DNA of 64,000 nucleotides from Purpureocillium takamizusanense. Lineage: Eukaryota > Ascomycota > Sordariomycetes > Hypocreales > Ophiocordycipitaceae. The notes under the pieces are model-generated. The model was not told the origin of the DNA and made no database searches. It saw nothing but the letters and a program-made list of their open reading frames with translations. The stretch is from assembly GCF_022605165.1 (NCBI RefSeq), contig NC_063077.1:248001-312000 (forward strand), in the 5' to 3' direction. Of this stretch, positions 10,532-23,519 are shown piece after piece (positions within the stretch are counted from its first letter, which is position 1; each line of letters starts with the position of its first letter). The position numbers were made by a program, and so were the translations under genes.

Positions 10532-11805
10532 ATGTCGCCCAGCCAGATCCTCAACAAGCCGCGCCTGGTGGTGATGGGGTCGAGGGAGTACGCCGTGGAC
10601 GACTACGTGGCCGACTTTGAAAAGGACTTTGACTTTACGGTATGTAGCTTCTTCCAGTCTAGCGGCTGGGTTCGGTCACCGGCTTTGGCTTGTTTGCGAG
10701 TGGCAGCGTCGCAAGAGCTACGGACCGGGTGACTTGTGTTGATGGATGGATGGATGGATGGATGGCCGTATCGCTCCAACATCAAAGTCCACACCTGCTG
10801 ACGTGCCGACGCCCCCCCCCCATCTAGATACTCGACGCGCAGAACCGCCAAGAGGCACTCGTCAAGCTCCCCCAGCTGGTCAAGCAGCTAGGCGCAGTCG
10901 ACGCGCTGCTCATCCGCGTCGGGACCGCCGAGTTCGAGCCCTTCGACGAGGCCCTCCTCGGCCCGCTGGTGCCCGCGGGGTGCCGCATCATCGCCTCGGC
11001 GTCGGCCGGGTACGACGAGTTCGACGTCGAGTGGATGACGCGCAGCGGCATGTGGTTCTGCAACACGCGGTCGGCCGTGTGCGAGGCGACGGCCGACATG
11101 GCCATGCTGCTGACCCTGTCGGTGGTGCGCGACGCCTTCCGCGCCGAGCGCGGCGCCCGCTCGGGAGCCTGGAAGACGGGCGGCATCGTGCCGAGCCGCG
11201 ACCCGTCGGGCATGACGTTGGGCATCGTCGGCATGGGCAGCATCGGCAAGCTCGTGGCCAAGAAGGCGGCGGCGTTCAACATGCGCGTGCGGTACTGGAG
11301 CCGCACGCGCCTGGGCATCGACGACGAGGCCGAGTACAACGCGCGGCACTGCGCGACCCTGCACGAGCTGCTGGCGAGCGCCGACGTGGTGTCGCTGCAC
11401 TGCCCGCTGACGCCCAAGACCGAGGGGCTCATGTCGCGCGCCGAGTTTGCCGCCATGAAGCCGGGCGCCTTTCTCGTCAACACGGCGCGCGGGGCGCTCG
11501 TCGATGAGGACGCGCTCGTGGAGGCGCTCGAGAGCGGCAAGGTCGCGCGCGCGGGGCTGGATGTCTTTTGCGACGAGCCCAACATCAAGGAGTACTTTCG
11601 CACCAGCGACAAGGTGGTGTGCATGCCGCATGCCGGGGCCATGACGGACGAGGCGTTTCGCAGAGCGGAGAGGGAGTGTCTGGAGAACCTGCGCGCGTGG
11701 CTGCGGACGGGCACGCCGGTGAGTCCGGTGAACCGGATCGTCGTGCAGGCGCGGGAGCAGCGTGATGAAGACGAGGAAGAGGAGGGGGAGGGGGTCACGG
11801 AGTGA
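10532..11805 (+). CDS. D-isomer-specific 2-hydroxyacid dehydrogenase
   Basis: Exons 10532-10639 and 10828-11805 encode 361 aa; the 188-bp intron (GTATGT...CATCTAG) contains a GATG tandem repeat. The enzyme should reduce a 2-keto acid to a D-2-hydroxy acid with NAD(P)H; glyoxylate or hydroxypyruvate are the usual substrates of close families. The Rossmann signature GIVGMGSIG lies at about residues 168-176. The catalytic Arg is in NTARGALVDE (about 257), the Glu in DVFCDEPN (about 286) and the His in MPHAGAMTDE (about 304), so the triad is complete. There is no signal peptide or peroxisomal tail; the C-terminus is acidic (DEDEEEEGEG). It converges on the Old Yellow Enzyme gene, with 212 bp between stops. 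Substrate cannot be assigned from sequence alone. Confidence 0.93.
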
Positions 11806-12017
11806 TGATGGGGTCCGGGATTCAGGGGGAGGGGGGGTTGATGTTGCGCGATGCTGTCCACGAAAAAAGGGGGCACGAGATTTCACATCTGTTACGATAC
11901 GGCCAACCAAAAAAATTGAGTGGAGGGCATATACTTTGTAATGCCCCTGGCGTACAAAATTAAAAAGCCGTTATTCTTTTCCGCGCCTGGCAACACAAAG
12001 TCCGATCCATGTCCACC

Positions 12018-14668
<2,651 letters not shown>

Positions 14669-17073
14669 TCAACTCGTCAACACATGGTCCTGCAGCGTCC
14701 GTCGAGCCAGGCGCACATCCCCAGCCTCCCCCTCCCAGTACCGCAGATGCGCCAGGCACAAGTCCAACGCGTCCCTCGCCCGCCCGGCGCAGCCCATCTC
14801 CTCCACCAGGCCGATCCTCGTCGCGCAGACGATGACGAGCGCCCGCGCCGCCGTCTCGCGGCACTTGAACCACGCGCCCGCGTGCCGGTGGCGCAGCCCG
14901 ACCGAGAAGAGCGCGTCGAGGCTCAACCGCACCGCCCGCTCGGCCAGCGCCCGGAGCGCGTCCCGCAGCGGCCAGTCCTGCTCGTGCATCAGGGCGAAGC
15001 GGTAGAGGAATGGCCGGTAGAGGCGCAGCTTGATGCTCGCGCAGCGCGACCACGTCGCCAGCTGCAGCCTCGTGACGGTGGTGGTGGTGGAGGAGGCGGC
15101 GGCGGCGCGGTCGGGGACGTCGAAGCAGCAAATCGCCGCCGGCAGACCGGCTTGCCACTGGCGGAGCTGGGCTTCAAAGTCCCAGGCCGTGGTCATCATG
15201 GTGAGCAGGTTCATCCTGGCCCACGACGCGGGCGGCTCGACGTAGAAGGCGTGGTTGACGCGGCTGGAGAGCCGGAGGAGCGATATCTCGGAGAGGTAGT
15301 AGAACCAAGAGTGCTCGTGCAGCTCCTTGAAGTCTTGCGTCGCGCCCACGCCCCCGGGACTCGAGTTGGCGGTCCCGGTCCTGGTCGAGGACCCCGGCAT
15401 GGATGGGGGTTCGCTGTCGTTGAGGCCGTCGACGCTCTTTGGCGTCGGCGGCGACGGGAACTGGTAGGGGTAGTCGATGCTGTGCAGGCCGGACCTGGGC
15501 AGCTCGACTTCGGCACACAGTTCGCTACGACGAGAAAGTCAGGAAATTATGTTGTTTAACCGCGTATGAAAGCAGACGGCGACTGACCTCTCCGCCTTGA
15601 TGCAGCTCCAGAACAGCCGCTGCTCGAGGCAGCACCTCAACTCCTCGTCAGTACAATGCGTGTCCCCCACCAGCGCGTCCTCATGGCAGTGCCCGTCGCC
15701 GACCATCTGCGCCGCCGCGCGGCTCTTGAGGTACACCGTGTAGAGAGACGATGCCTGGAACATGGACTGCCAGGCCTCGACTGGACGAAGCGTGTGCAGC
15801 AGGTACGTGCCCGACAGGAAGTGGCACTGGCACGCCGTCAGGCTCCGTCCGAGGACGCCGAACCGCCGCTTGGCGTACTGGTAGTATGACTCGGCCTTTT
15901 GCCGCGCCTGCGTGTCCTCGTGCTGCGACATCGAGTCCCCGAGCGACGCTGGCGTCTCGGCGCCGGGGCCGAACGGCCTGGCGATGGCACCCAGAGCGGC
16001 GGCAAGCAACTGCCCGCCCACAGCACGGTCAGTCAGCCCAGTGTTTGTGTGAAACACCGTCAAGGTATTGGATATGACGGCGAGAGGGGGCTCACCACGA
16101 GGCACGTCTTTGCGTCCCATTGCGGGCCCAGCTCCGCGACGGCCCGGCCATACGTCATGAGCGTGGTGCAATCCAGTACCGGGTTCATGACATGCACAAG
16201 CCTCAAGAACCTCGTGAGCAGCGCCGTGATTTCTTCCCCGTCCAGCAACGGCACGCCGGTGCTGGGGCTGCCGGCTTGGGCAGGTGGCTGCAGGTGGTCG
16301 GCGGCGAGTATGTTGCCTGGCATAAACCGATGACCTCCGTTGACGGACAGCAACGGCCACTGAAACATGTGGTCCAGGCTCGTGAATGCCGGCGACACGC
16401 CTACCACGGAGTCGCCCGGAACGGGGCTGGGGCATCTTTGCGTAGAGAAGGACCTGCCGGAGGCGTCGTATGTGATGGGCTCTGCTATGCCGGCGCATCG
16501 GCTCAGTGAGGGTTGAGGTGCAGTGGCCTGCCAGTTGAGGTGTTAGACATGGACTGCGAGTCGGCTTTGCAGAGCATGGAGAGCACAAGCCTGTTGATCG
16601 TCAACGCCTGACGGGGCCGTCGTCCATGGCAGGCGCTTCAGAATCTCCTGCAGAAGCTGCGTGACTTGCAGACTTGATTGCTCCGGACTTGCATGCGAGC
16701 CAAGGTCAGCAGCTCGTTCCCCGTGGCCACGACACTGCAGTGTCCTGGACAAGAGAGAAACGTACGACTCGTCCGCCGCGTATCTTGGAAGCTTCGGATA
16801 CACGCATTCGCAGCCCAGTCGGGCGCAGCCGGCGCACGTCGGCCTCTCGTTGGAGCACTTGACCTTGCGAGCTCGACACACGCGACACGCCATGGGCGCG
16901 CGCCTTGGCCGTGCCGCCGGAGAGGCATCCTCGTCATCGCGCTCAACGGCTTGCGCCCCATTGGTGTCGCTGGGCGGCAAGACGCTACGCGGCCTCCCGT
17001 GATCGGTCCTGCGGCGCTTCGAGGGCCGTGGTAGCCCGTTGGCGGCGCCGGGGTGCTGCTGCGCGGGGGACAT
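14669..17073 (-). CDS. Zn2Cys6 fungal transcription factor (first)
   Basis: Exons 16766-17073, 16606-16687, 16096-16527, 15588-16009 and 14669-15524 give about 699 aa. The 16528-16605 intron is the weak point: its acceptor (GGCAG) and the following frame are clear, but the donor GTTGAC is poor. Zn2Cys6 residues are Cys63, 66, 73, 80, 83 and 88 (CRVCRARKVKC...CAGCARLGC), preceded by a basic SKRRRTDH patch. The middle-homology domain follows, with HVMNPVLD, CHFLSGTYLLHTLRPVEAWQSMFQAS and RLFWSCIKAERSEL. Such proteins are nuclear activators of nearby or pathway genes. I use the ATG at 17073; an in-frame ATG at 17232 would add 53 residues. The neighbours are the divergent hydrolase/permease pair and OYE, so any of them may be targets, but this is inference. 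Confidence 0.88.
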
Positions 17074-17232
17074 GCCGAGAGTGAGCCGATGAAGACGACT
17101 CGGCGAGAAGCCGGGAGTTCCGGCCTGCGACAGTTGTTGATGGGCGGGGCAGTGTCGTATACTGTAGATGAGACTGGGGGTGCTGCAGCCCGGCGACGAA
17201 GCCGATGGTGCCGAGAGCGTCTTTGGTGGCAT

Positions 17233-18035
17233 TTGACCAAGCTGGACTATGACGGAACTACGGAGTAGGCAGTCCGCACATTAAGGGCCTCGGCAATGCC
17301 GCCGAAGTTACCGAGCGGTCCGGCTTTTACCTCAACGTGGAGACTTGCTCCCATCCCCCCTGTGTGTGCTTTATTTCGTACCAAGAAAGACTGGAGTCGC
17401 GGGGATCGTCTTGAACGGCACACATCACAAATGCTACGCCATCGCCCCAAAGTGTCTGTGTGCTGCATTTGTCAGTCACACATACGAAGTAAATACGGTA
17501 TCCGCGGAGCAGCGCCGTGGAGTTCAATGCCGGAAGCCGTGTTGTAGCCGTCCAATGTGCGCTGATCCGCCGTGCCACAAACGCTGTTTCCCCACCAGCT
17601 TGCCATCACTAATGAATGTACCAGACAACCACGACGCTTCTTTTGCAAGGGACATGGAAATGTTTTATCAATCATCAGGCAATCCTCTCCACCGCTTCTC
17701 TTGGGGCTTCGAGATAGTAAAACATTGAGTGGATGCTCCGAGTGGTGGAGCAAGCATTGAGCTGAGGCAGTTTCTGACCACGATGCGAGTGCCATTAAAC
17801 CTCCATGTCCCTGTCTCGATTGCCGGGGCAAAGTGGCCATGACAGGAGCGGTTGTCTCAATTCCCCAGGCTCATTCGTACGGACCATCTTGTTACATTGC
17901 GTCGCTTGGATCGCATTCTACGCACCAAGTTACTATGTAAGAAGCCCCTGTCGATCCCCCGCTGGTATCGCGTCGGGACATGACATGGCGCATACGTACG
18001 TGCGGAGCCGAGGCTCACACTCACTGCTCCAGCGA
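17233..18035. other. Intergenic region
   Basis: No gene is visible between the regulator promoter and the hydrolase stop. A TACGAAGTA nonamer lies at 17483-17491, and a TACGGAGTA motif, common in fungal intergenic DNA, near 17257. Open frames on both strands look random. Confidence 0.45.
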
Positions 18036-19688
18036 TTATTCAAAGTCGCCCCGATCAAGTCGGAGCTTGTCATAGCGCAACACTGCCCCGAGCAGCACGC
18101 TGGCGCCGAGTGCACTACATGTACGCATGGTTAGCCACAAGCCTCGCGACAGACGAGGAAGCAACACGAAATACGCACCAGTCTTCTGCGGAGCAGTACT
18201 CGGTCGGGTTGTGGCTGATGCCCTGCCGCGTCGGCGTGAAGATCATGCTCGTGGGACAGCGCAGGTTCGTGTAGCAGCTGTCGTGCCCCGCGCCGCTGAT
18301 CATGGGCCTCCACAGCTTCTTCTTCGACGACAACGACGACGACGATGCGCCGGGCAGCAGCGTCGAGCACACGTCGCTGGCGCTCTGCTCCACCGCCGCG
18401 ATGCACTCGTCGTTGAACCGCACGGCGGGACTGTCGACGAGCAGCGACCACTCCACCTCGCAGCCCTGCTCGCTGTCCTCGTGCGCGATGCGGCCGAACT
18501 CGGCCTCGCACTCCTTGACCATGGCGTCGAGGACGTCGTCGCGCACGTGGCGCAGGTCCAGCGTGAAGTTGGTCGTGTGGGCCATGGTGTTGACGGTCCC
18601 CGGGTCCGTCTTGAAGATGCCCGTCGTGCTCAGCCCGTTGTGCTTCTTCGCGATGGTGTTGGCCGCGACCAGCATCCTCGCGGCGGAGAGCACCGTGTCT
18701 TTGCGCGCGTACAGCGGCGTGGTGCCCGCGTGGCTGTCCCTTCCTCGGACCTTGATGTCGAACCACTTGAAGGCTTGCACGCCTGTCTCTGTGTTAGTCG
18801 TGGCAGCTGACCATATGCGGCAGTTACTTCCGCCGGGGCAAGGGAGGGGAGGCCGTCGTCACCTTCAACAACACCAATCTTGAGCTCTTCGTCTTCGAGG
18901 ATGGGACCCTGCTCAATGTGAAGTTCAAAGTGGGCGGCAAACGGGTTGTCGTCGAACGAGGCCGGGCGCTCGCCCTTGTAGCCTAACCTCTCCAGCTCTT
19001 CCTTCATCGACTTGGCCTTGCCCTCATGAGGTGTCACCTCTCGAAGATCCCAAGCAGTCTCGATTGGCACCGCGCCAGCCCAAACACCCGACGCCACGGC
19101 CATTTTGGGGAACCGCGCGCCCTCTTCACTGCTTCTTGTCAGCCATGACACCCCCCCAAAAACAGTCAATAGCTTTTGGCTCACTTGGTCCAATTGACGA
19201 CGCCAACTGGCCCCTCAGTCTCGACATTGTTCTCGTTGAGAACTTTGAGGACCTGCAGCCCGGCGAGAACGCCGAGAATGCCATCGTAGCGCCCGCCCGT
19301 GGGTTGCGTGTCCAGGTGCGAGCCCATCATGATTGGGGGCACGTTTTCCTTCTTGCCCGCTCGAATGGCGAACAGGTTGCCCATTTGATCGAAAAAGGTC
19401 TTGCAGCCCAACGTCGCGGCTGTTCTCATGAACCAGTCGCGCACCTCCTTGTCCGAGTCGTCGAGACTCAGCCTAGCCATGCCCGTTTCGGTGGGAAGCC
19501 TGCGAAGTATAGTATGTGAGCACACGCGAGACGGGAGGCGACGGTTGATGATCGAGCTGGCGCGCAGTGGCCACTCACTTGCCATATCGATGAGCGGCGC
19601 CATATTGGCAGCTTTCGTGCAATGACTCGGCAAGCTGAGCCGTGTCGACACGAAGCGTCGAAATGTTGGTTCGGCCAAGGGATCCCAT
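18036..19688 (-). CDS. M20-family N-carbamoyl amide hydrolase (beta-ureidopropionase type)
   Basis: Five exons (19579-19688, 19185-19499, 18863-19128, 18179-18782, 18036-18114) give 457 aa with consensus splice sites. The protein is a di-zinc amidohydrolase of the beta-alanine synthase / N-carbamoyl-L-amino-acid hydrolase / allantoate amidohydrolase group. It begins with the group's usual HESCQYGAAHRYG segment. Metal ligands are expected at His98 and Asp109 (MGSHLDTQPTGGRYDG) and Glu143-144 (NWTNEEGARFP). ELHIEQGP follows, then the dimer domain (RGRDSHAGTTP), the SGAGHDSCY histidine motif and GISHNPTEYCSAEDW. The family cleaves N-carbamoyl amides to CO2, ammonia and an amine or amino acid, mostly in pyrimidine or purine breakdown. 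It is probably cytosolic. It is divergent from a Dal5-type permease, which suggests import plus hydrolysis of a carbamoyl compound. The exact substrate is unproven. Confidence 0.92.
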
Positions 19689-20708
19689 TCTGAAGCAAAA
19701 TATACGAAAAGTAGACTGTCAAATCGGGTTATCTATCACCATGTGCGTAAGCAGCTGAGCTACCAAGGGTATCTTTATGATTCGCTTGAAACAGTGTCCA
19801 AGATGTCGACACCGAAACATGGGTGATCCCCTTTGATAGCGCGAAGCCAACCGACGGGCGTGCCCACGCCGTCGCTGGACCGGCCGCCGGGCGGGGTCAC
19901 GGCCGCTGATGACGGCCGTCGGCGGAGATCTTGGCTGTCGACAGTCGAGACACCCCTGTCATACTACCCCAGACAGTCATGGCGAACGGGGAACCCCCAC
20001 TGGCCCGAGACCGTACCTGCACGTCAACGCTATCGTCTCTTACTCCCCCTTGATCACGATCCATAACTACCTCTGGTTGCAAGTCTCATATTAATATTAC
20101 AACGGACTATATATCGTACTACTCGCGGTGGGCAACCCGGGTATAAATCGCTTCCCTCCCCCGCACCATTGAATCTTCAGGGACAGGGGCGGTGCGCCGA
20201 GTCCGGACACAGACCCCGCGGACCGCATCTTGGTGGTGGCGTTGGCTCATGAGCTCCAAGCCTCCAAATCACCAAGTGGGCCCACGATAACCATTTACGC
20301 GGAGTTGACCTTTCCCCGTCATGCGGGGACGACCTTACCCCGGGTAATGCAAGATAAGCGCCAAAGACAGCCACCCCCCGGCCGTCCGTCCGCAGCAATG
20401 GCCGCGGTCGTCGCGGTTGTTACGCCGGGACTGCGCGCTATCCGCCGTCGGCGTGCAAAAAAACGTGGGGTAGACGCCATCCCTGGCAAATGCGAGCGAG
20501 TTCAAGCGAAGCATCAGACGATAACCCCAATCTCCATCGCCTGGCTCATACCCAAGTGGAGAGGCGGTTCCTTCTTTATTAAGAGGGACTGCCAAACACT
20601 TCACTCACTGCCCACGTCTACGTGCATCAAGGCCGCGCTCCATGTACGCCTGCCTAGCCCATCGGTTCTCCCAACGGAACGCTGCTTGAGATTGCTACTT
20701 TTGTCGCC
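19689..20708. promoter_or_regulatory. Divergent promoter with GATA sites
   Basis: This 1-kb region separates the hydrolase from the permease. It has at least four HGATAR sites (19729-19734 on minus; 20285-20290, 20352-20357 and 20519-20524 on plus), which are the binding sites of AreA-type nitrogen regulators in fungi. It also has TATA-like AT-rich sequence near 20088-20115. No gene is seen. Confidence 0.5.
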
Positions 20709-22353
20709 ATGGCACAGTTGGAAAAGGAGCTCGTCGTCGACGAGTCGGGCTCTGCGGGCCCCGTCTCGACCTCTGGTGAGATGAACGAGATCGATGTCGA
20801 GGCCGAGAGCCGCGTCCTGTCCAAGTTTGACTGGCTCGTCATGCCCCAAATGTCAATCCTGGTCCTGTTTGCATATCTGGATCGAACAAACATTGGTACG
20901 TTGCCTTGGTGTTTTTAGCGCGCCGTCAGCACCCCGTCGTGATCAAACCCCAACTTCTGTTAACGGCGCCGTTATCCAGGAAATGCACGAGTGTTTGGCT
21001 TCGAGAAAAGCACCGGCATGACGGGCACAGACTTCAACAACATCTCCACACTCTTCTACATTCCGTACGTCATCTTCGAGACGCCGTGGGTCCTCGCCGT
21101 TCGGAGGTTCGGCCCCGGTCGCGTCCTCGCCATCGCCCTCGTCTGTTGGAGCGCCGTCACGATTGGCACCGGCTTCTTGCACACATACAACCAAGTAATC
21201 GCGTGCCGCATCTTGCTCGGAGCCTTTGAGGCAGGGCTGTTTCCGGCTCTTACCTTTGTCATCTCCGGCATCTACCCCCCCGTATCGCAGGGCAAGCGCG
21301 TCGCTGTCTTGTACATCTCCATCGCGCTGTCGGGTGCCCTTGGTGGCCTCATCGCATACGGCATCCAGTCGATGGGAGACCGACACGGGTTAGAGGCCTG
21401 GCGATGGCTCTTCATCATCGAAGGAACCATCTCACTCGTTGTGGGAGCTCTTTGCTGGGTCAGTCTTCCGACCACGCCAGAGACAGCGTGGTTCCTCAAC
21501 AAAGAGGAGCGTGCAACAATGGCCACCATCAGGGCTCGCAACCAACGCTTCGGGAGCTCTGAAAGGCTCTCCTGGAAAAAGGCTGGTACGGCCCTCGCGG
21601 ATCCCCTGGTCTGGATTGCATCCGTTGCCATGTTCTTCTCTTCAATCGCCATGTTTGGCTTCAGCACATTCTTACCGACACTTCTCAAGGGCATGAAGTA
21701 AGTCAACCTCCCCCGTCGGTGGTGTTTGCCCACTTCCCTGTTCTAACACCACATGCAAAGCTATACATCACTTGAGGCCAATTACCTTAGTATACCTGTG
21801 TATGTCCTGGCCTCCATTGCCACCGGCGTCACGACGTTTATATCGGACCGCATTGGCAAGCGCGCTATTTGTCTGATACACTCGCCAATCCTTGTCATGA
21901 TTGGATACGCCATCGTCGTGGGCAGCGCCAACAAGGCTGTTGGCTTCTTTGCCATGTTCATGGTGGCAGCTGGCGTGTACTCATACAACACAGTAATGCT
22001 GACGTATGAACCAACCATCCCTTGAAACGGAGCTATGCTGATGCCCTGACAGATGGGTCTCAAACAACATTCACCCCGACGACAAACGATCTGTGGCTAT
22101 CGCTGTTGTCATATCCATTGCCAACTGCGCCGGTGCCGCCGCGTCGCAGATTTACCCCATCACCGACCAGCCTCGCTACATCCTGGGCAACTCACTGTCC
22201 TTGGGGTTCGAGTCGGGGGCACTTGTCGGTGTAGCGGCCATTTATTTCCTGTTCAAGTATCGCATGCGACAAAAGGAGAAGCTGCTGAGCCAAGGGATTG
22301 AGAGTAACGGCAAGGAGGGGGACTACAGTCTCGACTATAAGTATTTATTCTGA
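20709..22353 (+). CDS. MFS permease, allantoate/ureidosuccinate (Dal5) type
   Basis: Four exons (20709-20895, 20980-21697, 21761-22003, 22053-22353) give 482 aa. It is a plasma-membrane transporter of the anion:cation symporter branch of the major facilitator superfamily. Signs are LVLFAYLDRTNIGNARVFGF in TM1, FYIPYVIFETPW, the GAFEAGLFPALTF segment, a cytosolic loop after ETAWFLNKEE, FLPTLLKGM, and AIAVVISIANCAGAAASQIYP near the end. About 12 membrane segments can be counted. The family carries allantoate, ureidosuccinate, nicotinate, biotin precursors and similar carboxylates. Its divergent partner hydrolyses N-carbamoyl amides, so a carbamoyl acid such as ureidosuccinate, ureidopropionate or allantoate is the most likely cargo. 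A GATA-rich promoter fits nitrogen control. Family certain, cargo inferred. Confidence 0.93.
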
Positions 22354-22418
22354 TCGGGTATTCTCTAGTCTCGTAGCATTATAGATCAAGTGCTATCGGC
22401 TATGACTTTATACGTTTC

Positions 22419-23519
22419 TTAATTATCTATCTTAGAGCGCTTATTATCTTTATCCTGCGGTATCCCCTGATTCCCATTAGGCCGTTTCTTAGAGCACTCC
22501 TGCTCAATACCCACTTCATGTTCTCGCTGTTCCTGACATGACCCGACTTCATGCATCGGCAGCTCCAGGCTTACCAACCATGGCAGTTGTGTAGCAAGTC
22601 CACCATCCCCCATGATTGACGCATTAACAGAAAGAGTTTCCTTTCCGGGATTGAGAGGCCGTTCATCGCCCTGGCAGTGGGAAGTTTCGCAGTACTTCTT
22701 CTCGGAATATTGAGAGAGCTTCTCCTGTTTGCTTACAGCCGTAGCAGCTGTGTCGAACTTGCTTGGGTGTAATGTGCCGAGAACCTCAATAGTCGCAGAC
22801 ATCTCGTTGTCAATGTCCGTTAAATGTGACGGCGGCTCATGCGTGGTGTCTCTCCAAGCAATCAATCTCGCACCCCAACCTTCGTGTATGTGGCCAAAGC
22901 AGTGTAATTTCGGTTTGGTGCTGGCGATAGCGGCAAAGAGGTCTGTTGATCCGGCTCTTTCTCGGGAGTTTGTTCGATCTAGGATCCCCCGTGGTGGTCC
23001 GTGACTTATGACAATATCGGTGCCTTCCTCGATGTTGAAATTGTGTCCCAGAGTTGGGGAAAATTGGAATCCTGACTCGCCAAGTGAAGGAGTAAAGGGA
23101 CTCGCATACACCTTCAGACTGGCTCCAGTTTGAAGAATAAAGTGATGACTACCTTCATTGAGGAAGTGAATGCCCTGACTTTTTGCCTTTAGGAGCAGGT
23201 CTTTGGCCTCATTATAGTCGCCATATTCTCTTTTCACAAGCTTTTCTTCCAAAGGGGGGTTCGTCCGTGCGACTATTCGCCGGAAAGCTGGTTCATCGAG
23301 AGTGAAGTCGTGGTTGCCGGCGATAATTAACTTGAGTGGAGCGTCTAACCCTTGTAGTAGATCAAGCGCGACGCGGAATTCCTCCAGTTTGGATTCGTCG
23401 GTCAGATCGCCGCAGTGAATCGCAACGTCTGCGGAGGCTCTGGGTGGTCCTCTGTCCAGACGCATCCCATGGGTGTCCGAGACAATGAGGACGCGGGTCT
23501 TGACGTAGGACCCCGCCAT
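22419..23519 (-). CDS. Calcineurin-like metallophosphoesterase
   Basis: A single exon encodes 366 aa. Metal-binding motifs come in the family order: SDTHG (residues about 14-18), AIHCGDL, AGNHD, VISHGPP and a GHIHEGWG histidine motif. This is the small-phosphoesterase type (MPPED/Ser-Thr-phosphatase-like) that is common in fungi and usually of unknown substrate. The catalytic domain ends near residue 250. About 110 residues of polar, charged tail follow and have no recognisable domain. There is no signal peptide, so it should be intracellular. Its stop lies only 65 bp from the stop of the convergent permease gene, inside an AT-rich patch. Confidence 0.9.
   Translation of the reverse strand: MAGSYVKTRVLIVSDTHGMRLDRGPPRASADVAIHCGDLTDESKLEEFRVALDLLQGLDAPLKLIIAGNHDFTLDEPAFRRIVARTNPPLEEKLVKREYGDYNEAKDLLLKAKSQGIHFLNEGSHHFILQTGASLKVYASPFTPSLGESGFQFSPTLGHNFNIEEGTDIVISHGPPRGILDRTNSRERAGSTDLFAAIASTKPKLHCFGHIHEGWGARLIAWRDTTHEPPSHLTDIDNEMSATIEVLGTLHPSKFDTAATAVSKQEKLSQYSEKKYCETSHCQGDERPLNPGKETLSVNASIMGDGGLATQLPWLVSLELPMHEVGSCQEQREHEVGIEQECSKKRPNGNQGIPQDKDNKRSKIDN

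Noticed and set aside
10746..11507. 253-codon plus-strand frame within the dehydrogenase region
   Set aside because: It is a GC-rich shadow of the real gene in another frame, rich in Arg/Ala/Gly, and the dehydrogenase motifs lie in the other frame.
16528..16554. 27-bp intron in the first regulator (GTCCAT...GGCAG)
   Set aside because: Too short for a fungal intron; a 78-bp intron with the same acceptor and a weak GTTGAC donor keeps the frame and is used instead.
14669..23519. Secondary-metabolite cluster around the first regulator
   Set aside because: No polyketide synthase, peptide synthetase, terpene cyclase or prenyltransferase occurs in the window; nearby enzymes fit primary nitrogen metabolism better.
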